Shown piece by piece: positions 8,940 to 21,449 of a DNA stretch of 37,405 bases. A program made the translations under genes and the position numbers. Every line of letters starts with the position of its first letter. Within the stretch, counting starts at the first letter, position 1. A model generated the notes under the pieces. It ran no database searches and was not told the DNA's origin. It worked only from the letters and a program-made list of their open reading frames with translations. Source of the stretch: an uncultured Methylotenera sp. (lineage in GTDB: Bacteria; Pseudomonadota; Gammaproteobacteria; Burkholderiales; Methylophilaceae); NCBI GenBank assembly GCA_902168195.1, contig CABHOJ010000116.1, positions 1 through 37,405 of the forward strand. Direction: 5' to 3'.

Positions 8940-9718
8940 GCGAGACGAACATGCCATCTGGTGTGACGCTGGCGATCGACATCGGCAACACCCGCGCCAA
9001 ATGGGGCGTGTTCGACGCCGCCGGCGAACTCCAGGCGCACGACGTGGTGGCGACGGATGCCTTAACCGGTTTACAGGTCTCGCCGGCCTGGGCGGCATGC
9101 AAACGTGCGGTGATCTCCAATGTCGCCGGTGACCAGGCGAAAGCCGCGCTGATTCGAACACTGGCGACGATGGACGTCCACTTCATCATCTCCACTGTAG
9201 CAGCCTGCGGTGTGAAGAATCGCTATCGCCATCCCGCGCAGCTTGGGACGGATCGCTGGGCAGCGGTGATCGCCGCCTGGCATCATTACCATGAACCCTG
9301 CATCGTCGTCAGCGCAGGTACCGCCGTGACCATCGATGCCTTGGGCCGCGATACCGAAACGGGCGGGGGCGAATTCCTGGGCGGCTACATCCTGCCCGGC
9401 TTGCGTCTCATGCAGCAGAGCATCATCGATAAAGCGCCCGGCGTTCAGGCTATCGACGGGCGGTTTCAGGATTACCCGGACAATACGGCGGATGCCCTCT
9501 ACACAGGTAGCCTCAACGCCATCGCCGGTGCGGTACGTACGTTGTCGGCGCGATTGGGTCGTGACCAGCAAGTCCTGCCCAGAGTCGTCATCGCCGGCGG
9601 GGACGCAGAAGCCATCCATGAACTATTGGCGCAAGATGCGGCGTTGGCCAATCGCCTGGCAATCGCCGATAATCTGGTGTTGCAAGGCTTATTGATACTG
9701 GAAAGCGAGATTCGATGA
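8936..9718 (+). CDS. coaX: type III pantothenate kinase
   Basis: Start reassigned to the ATG at 8936 (ATGA overlap with birA); the listed ORF 8762..9718 is overextended. Motifs: LAIDIGNTRAKWG, LGTDRWAAVIAAWH, VVSAGTAVTIDAL, GGEFLGGYILPGLRLM. Confidence 0.95.
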   Translation: MSETNMPSGVTLAIDIGNTRAKWGVFDAAGELQAHDVVATDALTGLQVSPAWAACKRAVISNVAGDQAKAALIRTLATMDVHFIISTVAACGVKNRYRHPAQLGTDRWAAVIAAWHHYHEPCIVVSAGTAVTIDALGRDTETGGGEFLGGYILPGLRLMQQSIIDKAPGVQAIDGRFQDYPDNTADALYTGSLNAIAGAVRTLSARLGRDQQVLPRVVIAGGDAEAIHELLAQDAALANRLAIADNLVLQGLLILESEIR

Positions 9719-10389
9719 AACTGATGGTCTGGGTGCTGGTACTGGTCAATGCACTGCTATTCGCCTACTTCAATCTGCCGACACACGATACCAAAGTGAA
9801 CTTGGCGAGCCATAAGCCGCTCGAACCAGAGAAGATCAAGTTGTTGACGGAAGCAGAAGTGAAGGCCATGCCGCGTAAAGCGGAGGATGCCCCGGAAGCG
9901 CAATCCGTCGCTGCCGCACCGCCACCGCAGATCGCCTGTTACGAATGGGGCAGCTTCTCGGCGAACAGCCTGCCACGCGCGCGGAACATCCTGACCAAGT
10001 TCTCCGTGGAATTCACGGCCAAGCAGCAGAACACACAGGAGGCCACCCGCTGGTGGGTCTATATCCCGCGTCAGCCTTCCTTGCAGGCGGCGCAGGCCAA
10101 GGTGGCCGAGCTGAAGGCCCTGGGCGTGGAAGAGTTTTTTGTGGTGCAGGAACCACAGTGGAAACATGCAATTTCGTTCGGAGTCTTTAAGGATGAGCAA
10201 TTAGCGACTAAACTGCTGGAAGAGCTCAGAGCAAAAGGGGTCGTTTCCGCTGTGAAGGGCGTCAGGAATCAGGAAAAAGGTCAGGCCAGCTTGCTGATCA
10301 ACAAGATGTCATCCGACATCGCCGTTGAGATCGATCGATTGAAACCGGATTTTCCGGGTAGCGAACTCAAACAAGTCAGTTGCCAATAA
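9715..10389 (+). CDS. SPOR-domain protein with N-terminal membrane anchor
   Basis: N-terminal TM helix (LMVWVLVLVNALLFAYF); SPOR-like WWVYIPRQPSLQAAQAKVAELKALGV...ISFGVFKDEQLATKLLEELRAKGV; ATGA overlap with coaX. Confidence 0.8.
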   Translation: MKLMVWVLVLVNALLFAYFNLPTHDTKVNLASHKPLEPEKIKLLTEAEVKAMPRKAEDAPEAQSVAAAPPPQIACYEWGSFSANSLPRARNILTKFSVEFTAKQQNTQEATRWWVYIPRQPSLQAAQAKVAELKALGVEEFFVVQEPQWKHAISFGVFKDEQLATKLLEELRAKGVVSAVKGVRNQEKGQASLLINKMSSDIAVEIDRLKPDFPGSELKQVSCQ

Positions 10390-10402
10390 GAAAGGGTACA
10401 TC

Positions 10403-10786
10403 ATGAGTTTCTTTGGGAATATTCTGAAAAAAGTAGCGCTCGCCGTGGCCGTCGTCGCCGGTAAGAAAGTCCTGGCCAAAGTGATGGATAACAACGCCAA
10501 GCCAGCCAGCAGATCTGCAGCAGCCAGCAAGCCCGCTGCCGCCAAGAAGCCAGCGGCGAAACCCGCAGCCAAGAAGCCGGCCGCCAAACCCAAAGCAGCA
10601 GCCAAGCCTGCCGCCGCGGCAAAGCCAAAGACCGCTGCTGCAAAACCCGCAGCCGCCAAGAAACCTGCAGCAAAACCGAAAGCCGCTGCCAAACCTAAAG
10701 CGGCAGCCAAGCCAGCCACCCCCAAGCCTGCCGCGAGCACGACCCCGGCAGCGACCGAAGCACCAAAACCCACCTCAGAAAGTTAA
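10403..10786 (+). CDS. Ala/Lys/Pro-rich low-complexity protein (histone H1-like tail)
   Basis: 127 aa; hydrophobic/basic N-terminal helix MSFFGNILKKVALAVAVVAGKKVLAKVM, then repeated KPAAKK/AAAKPKA units. Confidence 0.75.
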   Translation: MSFFGNILKKVALAVAVVAGKKVLAKVMDNNAKPASRSAAASKPAAAKKPAAKPAAKKPAAKPKAAAKPAAAAKPKTAAAKPAAAKKPAAKPKAAAKPKAAAKPATPKPAASTTPAATEAPKPTSES

Positions 10787-10803
10787 GTCGGTCCCGAAAG
10801 GGC

Positions 10804-13800
10804 CTACACCGTATCCGTCAGCAATTTCTGTGAATTGAGCAGATTGTCGATGATGTCGTTGTCGGTCAGATAGGCACCGACCAGGTCAGCATTGAGCAGG
10901 TTGATCGTGACGTCTTCGTTGGCGCTTGAGTAACCGGCTGCGAATCCGCCGTCATGGCTGATATGCAGGATGGTGTTCAAGCCGGATTTCTCGAAGTGCA
11001 GGTAATCGTCCAGGTTGCCGACGCCGCCCAGTTGATGCTCATCGATCAGCAGGTCACGGATATCCAGTACATCGCCACCGGAGGCGAACGGTGCGATCGC
11101 GAAATCTGTGATGGTATCGATATCCGGGATGCCGAGTGGGCCACGATCCGCCAACGCCCAGCGGAACACATCCACGCCAGCGCCACCGCCCGTCATCGAG
11201 TCATTGCCTGCACCCCCCATGAGGGTGTCTGCACCTGCGCCTGCAGTGATCGTGTCATTGCCTAAGCCACCCGATAGGACGTTGCTGCCGGTGTTGCCCG
11301 TGATGGTATTGTTCAGGTCGTTACCTGTGCCGTCGATGATGGCACTGCCGGTCAATGTGAGATTCTCGACATTGAGCGCCAGCGTGTGGCTGATGGACGC
11401 CTGGACGGTATCCGTTCCTTGTGCCGCCAGTTCAGTGACGCTGTCCCCGATGTCATCGATCACGTAGAGATCGTTGCCAAGCCCGCCGACCAGGCTGTCG
11501 GCACCCAGTCCCCCATTGAGGGTGTCATTGCCGCTGCCGGCATTGATCGTGTCGTTGCCCAGTCCGCCGTTGATACTGTTATTCCCGGTGTTGCCGGTGA
11601 GGATGTTGTCGAGGTCGTTGCCGATGGCGCTGATGCCGGTGCCGCCAGTCAGCGTGAGGTTCTCTACATTGGCGGCCAGCAGGGCGATGCTGACGGAGGA
11701 CTGAATGAGGTCGATGCCTTGATTGCTGTACTCGCTCACCACATCGCCCACAGCATTCACGACATACACGTCGTCGCCATCGTCGCCTTGCATGGTGTCA
11801 TTGCCGGTGCCGCCGTTGAGTGTGTCGTTACCCAGGCCGCCGATGAGAACGTTGTTGCCTGTATTGCCGGTGAGCACATTGTTGAGTTCGTTGCCTGTGC
11901 CCTGGATGGCAGCAGTGCCGGTGAGCGTCAGATTTTCGATGTTGGCGCTTAGCACATAGGTGATGCTGCTTTGTACGGTGTCGGTGCCTTCGCCGGTGTT
12001 CTCGGTGACGACGTCCCCGACATCGTCGATCACATAGATATCGTTGCCTAGCCCACCTTGCATAGTATCGGCACCGGCAAGACCGTTCAGGGTGTTATTG
12101 CCGCTATTGCCGATCAGCAGGTTAGCCAGGGTGTTGCCGGTGGCATTGTTGTTGGCTGTGCCGGTCAGCACCATGGCTTCGACGTTCGCCGCCAGCGTCA
12201 GCGAGACCGAGCTACGGATGGTGTCGTTGCCTTCGTCCAGATTCTCGGTGACGATGTCTCCGACGGCATTGACGATGTAAGTATCGTCGCCGTCGCCTCC
12301 TGCCATGGTGTCGTTGCCTGTATTGCCGTCGATGGTGTCGTTGCCCAGTCCCCCGGTGAGGCTGTTGTTGCCGGTGTTGCCCGTGAGGTAGTTATCCAGG
12401 TCGTTACCTGTGCCGCTGATGCCTGCGGCGCCCGTCAGCGTGAGGTTCTCAACGTCGTTACCCAGGGTGAAAGCGATGCTGCTTTGCACCAGATCCGTAC
12501 CACCGCTCGACACTTCGGTGATGCTGTCGCCGATGTTATCCACGACATAGGTATCGTTACCGAGTCCGCCGGTCATGGCATCCGCACCAGTGCCGCCATT
12601 GATGACATTGTTACCGTCGTTGCCGATGATGAGGTTGTCCAGCGTGTTGCCCGTGCCATTGATATTGGCCGTACCGGTCAGGACCAGTTGCTCGATATTC
12701 GCCCCCAGTGTCAGCGTGACGGAGGAACGAATGGTGTCCGTGCCACTTGCGGCGGCTTCGGTCACGACGTCGGTCGTCGCATTGACGATGTAGGTGTCAT
12801 CCCCGGCGCCACCGACCATCGTGTCATTGCCAAGCCCGCCATCAAGAGTGTCATTGCCGTTACCGCCAATGATGGAATCTGTACCTAACCCACCAGCTAG
12901 GTTGTTGTTGCCGGCGTTGCCGGTGATCGTGTTGTTGAGATCGTTACCCGTACCCGTGAGATCTGCGCTCCCTTGCAGCATCAGGTTCTCGACATTGGCC
13001 GCCAGGCTGTGGTCGAGCGAAGTCTGTACCGTGTCGGTGCCTTGCGCGGCCAGCTCTGTCACGCTGTCCCCGATGTCATCGACCACATACACATCGTTAC
13101 CGATGCCGCCGACCAGACTGTCTGCCCCGAGGCCGCCATCGAGTGTGTCGTTACCGCTACTTGCATTGATCGTATCGTTGCCAAGCCCGCCGGACAGGCT
13201 GTTGTTGCCGGTATTTCCGGTGATGTTGTTATCCAAGTCGTTGCCGGTACCACTGATGCTGCCGGTGCCGGTCAAGGTCAGGTTCTCGACATCGCTTCCC
13301 AGTCCGTAGGCGATACTGCTTTGCACAAGGTCGATCCCCTCGGCCGCGTTCTCGGTGACGATATCGCCAACGTTGTCCACGACGTAGGTATCGTTACCCA
13401 GTCCGCCGAGCATGGTGTCCGCACCCGTGCCGCCGTTGATGACGTTGTTGCCGTCGTTGCCTGTCAGCAGGTTATTGAGCGTATTGCCGGTGGCGTTGAT
13501 ATTGGCGTTGCCGGTGAGCGAGAGGTGCTCGACATTGGTACCCAGCGTGAACGAGGCGGAAGCGAGTACGGTATCGGTGCCACTGGCCGCGGCTTCGGTC
13601 ACGACATCGGTCGTCGCATTGACGATGTAGGTGTCATTCCCGGCACCCCCGATCATGGTGTCATTCCCGAGGCCGCCGTCGATCGTGTTGTTGCCGGTAT
13701 TGCCGGTGATGCTGTTGTTGAGGTCGTTGCCGGTACCTGCCAGGTCGCCGGTGCCGGTCAGGGTGAGGTTCTCCACGTTGGCGGCTAATGTGATATCGAT

Positions 13801-15444
13801 GCTGCTTTGCACCGTATCGGTCCCACTTGCTGCATTTTCGGTGACGATATCGCCGATATTGTCGACGATGTAGACATCGTTGCCGAGCCCGCCCACCAGG
13901 GTGTCGGCGCCCAGTCCACCATTCAATGTATCGTTGCCGGCTAGTGCGTCGATGAAGTCCTTGCCTGCAGTGCCTATCAGGTTGTTGTTGCCGGTGGTGC
14001 CAAGGATGAGGTTGGCGATATCCAGATTGAAATCCTCGAAGACCGAGGCGCCAAATGGGTCGGTCGCGGTGATCCGGATATCGAGCACGCCGGATGCCGT
14101 CAGTGGTGGGATACCGCTGACCGTACGGGTCATGCCGTCAAAACTGAGCCAGGCGGGAAGCGCTGCGCCACTGGACAATGTGGCGCTGTAAGTCAGCACG
14201 TCGGTGTCATCGATATCGGCGAACGTACTGAGCGGGAACGTGAAGCTGAACAGGTTGTTTTCCACCCCTGCCTGGTCGGCCATGGCATTGGCCAGCGTCG
14301 GGGTGTCGTTGATGCCGGTGACAGCGATGCTGAGGGTGCTGGTATCGCTGGCGCCGAGCTCATCGGATACTGTGTAGCTGCCGATAACGCTGACGGTTGC
14401 CCCCTGTGCCAGGCTGTCGTAGCTGTCCGCATCGAACACGTAGCTTCCATCAGCATTCAGGCTGAGCCCGGCGACCGTGTTATCGAGGGCGTAAGTCAGG
14501 GTCGCACCGTTGTCGACATCGGTGTCGTTGCTGGCGATGGTGCCGGTGACGGTTGCGCCGTCTTCGGTAGCGTTGTCGCTATCAGCCACTGCGACCGGCG
14601 CATCGTTGACGCCGGTGATGCTCAGCTCCAGCGTCGCGCTATCCACGCCGCCCTTGCCGTCCGACACTTCCCAGAGGTAGGTGTTGGTAAGGACTTCGCC
14701 CTGCGCCAGCTGGTCGTAAGCCGCATCCTGTGGGTCGAAGGTATAGCTACCGTCACTGTTGAGGATAAAGCCTGGCTGTGGGATCCCCAGAAGCGTGAAT
14801 AACAGTGCGTCGCCGTCACTGTCGCTGGCGACCATGTTTCCGCTCAAGGGCGAGAAGGCTTCGAATGTCTGCAGGAGGGCGAACTGGGCGACCGGACTGG
14901 CGTTGACCGGGCCGGTCGGTGCTGGCGCGAACGTCAGGGGTGGCTGGCCATAGAGCTGCTGCGAGTAGGGCGTCGAGAACAGTGAAGGGGGCGGCGGTTG
15001 GACATCTGTCGTCGTAGGAAGCACTATCGATGCACTTGATATTGTTGGCTGCTCGGACTGGACCTGCAGGTCGACGAAATTGAAACCGTAGGTGTTCTGG
15101 GTGCTATTGCTCAGCCCTGCGGAGGTCTCTTCCAGCAGCGCATCGATATCTTCATTGTTTTCGATCGCCTGGAGAATGGTCTGGATAAAGGTCTTGTCGA
15201 TGGACTGCTGGTTCAGGTCATCGACCAAGGCCTGGTCAAGACCGGGCTCCAGGGGCAGGAACATATCGCCGCCGATGCGGACGATCTGGCCATTATTCAG
15301 CAATAGCGTAACCGTGGCGTCGGGCGCTGTGACAAGCTTGCTCCCTGCCTGGAGGATGTCTCCCGACTGAAGCTGTTTTTGCCCTGAATCGGTGATTACG
15401 TAAGCTAAGCCGCTCAGCGCTTGCACCTTGCCCAAAATCGCCAC
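10804..15444 (-). CDS. LapA-like RTX adhesin: N-terminal retention module, VCBS/cadherin-like domains, RTX repeats, T1SS C-terminal target domain
   Basis: 1546 aa, GTG start. N-terminus MAILGKVQALSGLAYVITDSGQKQLQSGDIL... resembles LapA-type retention modules. Two ITG[VI]ND junctions in VCBS/cadherin-like domains, about 10 RTX-containing repeats, C-terminal DVFRWALADRG...DTITDF typical of T1SS-secreted proteins. Confidence 0.93.
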   Translation of the reverse strand: MAILGKVQALSGLAYVITDSGQKQLQSGDILQAGSKLVTAPDATVTLLLNNGQIVRIGGDMFLPLEPGLDQALVDDLNQQSIDKTFIQTILQAIENNEDIDALLEETSAGLSNSTQNTYGFNFVDLQVQSEQPTISSASIVLPTTTDVQPPPPSLFSTPYSQQLYGQPPLTFAPAPTGPVNASPVAQFALLQTFEAFSPLSGNMVASDSDGDALLFTLLGIPQPGFILNSDGSYTFDPQDAAYDQLAQGEVLTNTYLWEVSDGKGGVDSATLELSITGVNDAPVAVADSDNATEDGATVTGTIASNDTDVDNGATLTYALDNTVAGLSLNADGSYVFDADSYDSLAQGATVSVIGSYTVSDELGASDTSTLSIAVTGINDTPTLANAMADQAGVENNLFSFTFPLSTFADIDDTDVLTYSATLSSGAALPAWLSFDGMTRTVSGIPPLTASGVLDIRITATDPFGASVFEDFNLDIANLILGTTGNNNLIGTAGKDFIDALAGNDTLNGGLGADTLVGGLGNDVYIVDNIGDIVTENAASGTDTVQSSIDITLAANVENLTLTGTGDLAGTGNDLNNSITGNTGNNTIDGGLGNDTMIGGAGNDTYIVNATTDVVTEAAASGTDTVLASASFTLGTNVEHLSLTGNANINATGNTLNNLLTGNDGNNVINGGTGADTMLGGLGNDTYVVDNVGDIVTENAAEGIDLVQSSIAYGLGSDVENLTLTGTGSISGTGNDLDNNITGNTGNNSLSGGLGNDTINASSGNDTLDGGLGADSLVGGIGNDVYVVDDIGDSVTELAAQGTDTVQTSLDHSLAANVENLMLQGSADLTGTGNDLNNTITGNAGNNNLAGGLGTDSIIGGNGNDTLDGGLGNDTMVGGAGDDTYIVNATTDVVTEAAASGTDTIRSSVTLTLGANIEQLVLTGTANINGTGNTLDNLIIGNDGNNVINGGTGADAMTGGLGNDTYVVDNIGDSITEVSSGGTDLVQSSIAFTLGNDVENLTLTGAAGISGTGNDLDNYLTGNTGNNSLTGGLGNDTIDGNTGNDTMAGGDGDDTYIVNAVGDIVTENLDEGNDTIRSSVSLTLAANVEAMVLTGTANNNATGNTLANLLIGNSGNNTLNGLAGADTMQGGLGNDIYVIDDVGDVVTENTGEGTDTVQSSITYVLSANIENLTLTGTAAIQGTGNELNNVLTGNTGNNVLIGGLGNDTLNGGTGNDTMQGDDGDDVYVVNAVGDVVSEYSNQGIDLIQSSVSIALLAANVENLTLTGGTGISAIGNDLDNILTGNTGNNSINGGLGNDTINAGSGNDTLNGGLGADSLVGGLGNDLYVIDDIGDSVTELAAQGTDTVQASISHTLALNVENLTLTGSAIIDGTGNDLNNTITGNTGSNVLSGGLGNDTITAGAGADTLMGGAGNDSMTGGGAGVDVFRWALADRGPLGIPDIDTITDFAIAPFASGGDVLDIRDLLIDEHQLGGVGNLDDYLHFEKSGLNTILHISHDGGFAAGYSSANEDVTINLLNADLVGAYLTDNDIIDNLLNSQKLLTDTV
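11173..14004 (-). repeat. Coding tandem repeats: ten units of about 75-95 aa containing GGxGxDxxx nonapeptides
   Basis: Ten occurrences of the [VI]E[NHQA][LM]xLxG...GN[DTE]LxNxxxGN segment alternating with GGLGNDT-type motifs; near-identical DNA between some units. Confidence 0.92.
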
Positions 15445-15550
15445 CCTATACTCCCCAGTAAGGATTACGTCAGGATTACCTGATAATTAGGCCATCTTAG
15501 TCCTGAAATCGTTCGTAAGATATTGACCTGAAGGACAATACGAAAAAATT

Positions 15551-15582
15551 CACCCCCATCGACGCAAGGCCGTATGGGGGTG
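15551..15582 (-). terminator. Terminator of the aceE-aceF-lpdA operon (minus strand)
   Basis: Perfect 9-bp arms CACCCCCAT/ATGGGGGTG, 14-nt loop; on the minus strand the hairpin is followed by AATTTTTTCG. Lies 54 nt past the lpdA stop. Confidence 0.8.
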
Positions 15583-15635
15583 AGGGTATTGACGATGATC
15601 CGGGCTCAAATCACGCCGGGTTCACGTCTCTGGAT

Positions 15636-17426
15636 TCAGCGTTTCTTGATATAGAGGTCCGTGATCGTGCCTTCTTTCATCTCCGCGGCGAAACACACGG
15701 TTTCCGACAAGGTCGGGTGCGCGTGGATGGTAAGGCCGAGATCGTGTGCGTCGGCGCCCATTTCGATCGCCAGCACTGCTTCCGCCAGCAGTTCGCCGGC
15801 ATTGACGCCGACGATACCAGCACCGATGAGGCGATGCGTTTCCTTGTCGAAGATCAGCTTGGTGCTGCCCTCGGAGCGCGCGATGGAAAGCGCACGACCG
15901 CTGGCTGCCCAGGGGAAGGAGGCTTTCTCGATCTCGATGCCCTTGGCTTTGGCTTCGGTCTCGCTGATGCCAGCCCAGGCGACTTCGGGGTCGGTGTATG
16001 CGACAGACGGGATCGCCAGCGCCTGGAATTCGACCTTGTGGCCGGCGATGACTTCTGCTGCGACCTTGCCTTCGTGCGTGGCTTTATGCGCCAGCATCGG
16101 CTGGCCGACGATGTCGCCGATGGCGAAGATATGCGGCACGTTGGTGCGCATCTGCTTATCGACAGCGATGAAGCCACGATCGTCGACTGCAACGCCAGCT
16201 AGTTCAGCACCGATGTTCTTGCCGTTTGGACGACGGCCGATGGCAACGAGTACGCGGTCGTAAGTTTGCGGTTCGATGGCGTTCTCGCCTTCGAATTCGA
16301 CGTAGATGCCTTCCTTGCGCGCTTCGATCTTGCTCACCTTGGTGGACAGCATGATTTTCTCGAAGCGTTTCTCCATGCGTTTCTGCAGGGGCCGGACGAG
16401 GTCGCGGTCGCAGCCCGGGATCAGGCCATCCATGAATTCGACGACGCTGACCTTGGAGCCGAGCGCGTCATACACCGTCCCCATTTCCAGACCGATGATG
16501 CCGCCGCCGATGACCAGCATGCGTTTTGGGATATCGGCCAACGCCAGCGCGCCGGTGGAATCCATGATGCGATCGTCTTCAGGCGCGCCAGGGAATTTGG
16601 TGGCCTGCGAACCTGCGGCGATGATGGCATTGTCGAACGATACGGTGGTGACCTTGCCATCCGCAGCCGTGACCGCGATCGTGTTCGGGCTGGTGAACTT
16701 GCCGACGCCGACCACCGTCGTCACGCCACGTTGCTTCGCCATCTGGGCGAGACCGCCGGTCAGCTTGCCGACGACGTCGTTGGCTTTCCAGTCGCGCAGT
16801 TCATCCAGCTTGATCTGTGGCTTGCCGAAACTGACGCCGTGGTGGGCCGTCTCTTCGGCTTCGGTGATGACTTTCGCCGTGTGCAGCAGCGCTTTGGACG
16901 GGATACAGCCGACATTCAGGCAGACGCCGCCCAGCGTCGCGTAACGTTCGATCAGCACGACCTGCTTGCCGAGGTCGGCGGCGCGGAATGCGGCGGTATA
17001 ACCGCCGGGGCCGGAGCCGAGGACAACTACTTCCGCATGGAGATCGGCATTACCAACCGCGGCTGCTGCCGGGGCAGGAACAGCGGCTGGCTTGGTTTCA
17101 GCAGCCGGTGCTGCCTGCACCGCTTGCGCCTTGCCGCCTTGCGCTGGCTTCGCATCCGGAGCAGCAGGCGTTTGGGCGGCGCTGGCCGTTTCTTCAACGA
17201 GCAGGATCAACGTGCCCTTGGCGACCTTGTCACCGACCTTGACCTTCACTTCCTTGACCGTGCCGGCATGCGACGATGGGATGTCCATCGAAGCCTTGTC
17301 GGACTCGAGCGTGATCAGCGAATCTTCTTTGGCGATGACATCGCCGACTTTGACCAAGACCTCGATGACGTCGACGCTATCGAAATTGCCGATATCCGGC
17401 ACCAATACTTCTGTTAATTGACTCAT
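15636..17426 (-). CDS. lpdA: dihydrolipoyl dehydrogenase with N-terminal lipoyl domain
   Basis: Lipoyl domain [39 protein letters not shown], redox-active [27 protein letters not shown]-terminus. Confidence 0.98.
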   Translation of the reverse strand: MSQLTEVLVPDIGNFDSVDVIEVLVKVGDVIAKEDSLITLESDKASMDIPSSHAGTVKEVKVKVGDKVAKGTLILLVEETASAAQTPAAPDAKPAQGGKAQAVQAAPAAETKPAAVPAPAAAAVGNADLHAEVVVLGSGPGGYTAAFRAADLGKQVVLIERYATLGGVCLNVGCIPSKALLHTAKVITEAEETAHHGVSFGKPQIKLDELRDWKANDVVGKLTGGLAQMAKQRGVTTVVGVGKFTSPNTIAVTAADGKVTTVSFDNAIIAAGSQATKFPGAPEDDRIMDSTGALALADIPKRMLVIGGGIIGLEMGTVYDALGSKVSVVEFMDGLIPGCDRDLVRPLQKRMEKRFEKIMLSTKVSKIEARKEGIYVEFEGENAIEPQTYDRVLVAIGRRPNGKNIGAELAGVAVDDRGFIAVDKQMRTNVPHIFAIGDIVGQPMLAHKATHEGKVAAEVIAGHKVEFQALAIPSVAYTDPEVAWAGISETEAKAKGIEIEKASFPWAASGRALSIARSEGSTKLIFDKETHRLIGAGIVGVNAGELLAEAVLAIEMGADAHDLGLTIHAHPTLSETVCFAAEMKEGTITDLYIKKR

Positions 17427-17435
17427 CCGTATTCC

Positions 17436-18764
17436 TTACAGCAACAAGCGACGAACGTCGGACAGCATCATGCGCAGATGGCTGGTGAAGCGTGCGCCGT
17501 CGGCACCGTCAATGACGCGGTGGTCGTAGGAGAGCGACAGCGGCAGGACCAGGCGCGGTTCGAAGGTCTTGCTCTTGGGGTCGAATACTGGCTGGAAGCT
17601 GGAACGCGACACACCGAGGATGGCGACCTCAGGGCAGTTGATGATCGGCGTGAACATGGTGCCGCCGATGCCGCCCAGGCTGGAGATGGTGAAGCATCCG
17701 CCTTGCATCTCCTCGATCTTGAGCTTGCGCTCGCGCGCCTTGGCAGACAAGTCGGCCAGGTCACGGGCGATATCCATCACGTCCTTCTGGTTGACGTCGC
17801 GCACGACGGGCACTACCAGGCCATCCGGCGTATCGCAGGCGAAACCGACGTGGAAGTATTGCTTCATGATCAGGCTTTCACCGTCCGGCGAGAGCGATGC
17901 ATTGAAATTGGGGTAGGTGCGCAAGGCGTTGACCACGGCCTTCATCAGGAAGGCCAGCAGCGTGAGCTTGACGCCGCGCTTCTCGGCTTCCGCCAGCATG
18001 GATTTGCGGAAATCTTCCAGGTCGGTGATATCGGCCTCGTCGAACTGCGTGACATGCGGTGCGGTGACCCAGTTGCGATGCAGGTTGGCGCCCGACAACT
18101 TCTTGATACGGGACAGCGGCTTGCTTTCGATCTCGCCGAACTGGCTGAAATCGATGACCGGCATCGGCAGGGTGCTGAGGCCCGCGCCTGCAGCCATCTC
18201 GCTGCGTGGCTTGGACAACTCGCCCTTGACGAACGCTTGCACGTCGGACTGCAGGATCCGGTTCTTGGGGCCGCTACCTTGTACCAGCGCGAGGTTGACG
18301 CCCAGTTCGCGTGCGAACTTGCGTACCGATGGGCTGGCATGCGAGCGTTTGCCATCGTTGGTCACGGCGCTGGCGCCGATTGGGTCAGGCTTGTGCGCCG
18401 GCGCGATCGGCTTCGGTGCTTCAGCGACCGGGTGTGACGGTGCGGGGATCGCATGTTCCTGCACGGCGGTCACTACGGGCGGCGCCGTCGGCGCTGGCGC
18501 CGGCTTGGCGGCAGTCGCTGGTTCTTCGGCTGCATCCAGCGTCAGGATCAGCTTGCCTTGTGCCGCTTTGTCACCGACCTTGAGCTTGACCTCTTTCACA
18601 GTGCCGCCGAACGGGGCGGGGATGTCCATGGAAGCCTTGTCGGATTCCAGGGTGATGAGGGAGTCGTCCTTGGCGACGACGTCGCCGGGTTTCACGAGGA
18701 CTTCGATGACATCGACGCTATCGAAATTGCCGATGTCTGGGACGAGTACGTCTTTGATGGCCAT
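17436..18764 (-). CDS. aceF: pyruvate dehydrogenase E2 (dihydrolipoyllysine acetyltransferase)
   Basis: Single lipoyl domain ([13 protein letters not shown]), peripheral-subunit-binding domain (ASPSVRKFARELGV), catalytic YDHRVIDGADGARF. Confidence 0.98.
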   Translation of the reverse strand: MAIKDVLVPDIGNFDSVDVIEVLVKPGDVVAKDDSLITLESDKASMDIPAPFGGTVKEVKLKVGDKAAQGKLILTLDAAEEPATAAKPAPAPTAPPVVTAVQEHAIPAPSHPVAEAPKPIAPAHKPDPIGASAVTNDGKRSHASPSVRKFARELGVNLALVQGSGPKNRILQSDVQAFVKGELSKPRSEMAAGAGLSTLPMPVIDFSQFGEIESKPLSRIKKLSGANLHRNWVTAPHVTQFDEADITDLEDFRKSMLAEAEKRGVKLTLLAFLMKAVVNALRTYPNFNASLSPDGESLIMKQYFHVGFACDTPDGLVVPVVRDVNQKDVMDIARDLADLSAKARERKLKIEEMQGGCFTISSLGGIGGTMFTPIINCPEVAILGVSRSSFQPVFDPKSKTFEPRLVLPLSLSYDHRVIDGADGARFTSHLRMMLSDVRRLLL

Positions 18765-18794
18765 GCTCTGTGTTTTCCTTAGAGATCGTCTCTG

Positions 18795-21449
<2,655 letters not shown>

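Noticed and set aside
10788-10806. GGTCCCGAAAGGGCC hairpin between the convergent KPA-rich and RTX genes
   Set aside because: Short stem without a T-tract on either strand; insufficient for a terminator call.
12058-13788. Long plus-strand ORFs (276 and 271 aa) in the RTX region
   Set aside because: Antisense to the RTX repeats; the open frame follows from the repetitive codon pattern.
11173-14004. Regular repeat spacing as a possible CRISPR array
   Set aside because: Repeats are in frame, protein coding (RTX motifs) and diverged; no spacer structure.
16266-18437. Long plus-strand ORFs (383 and 339 aa) opposite lpdA and aceF
   Set aside because: Shadow ORFs antisense to clearly conserved genes in GC-rich DNA; no family motifs.
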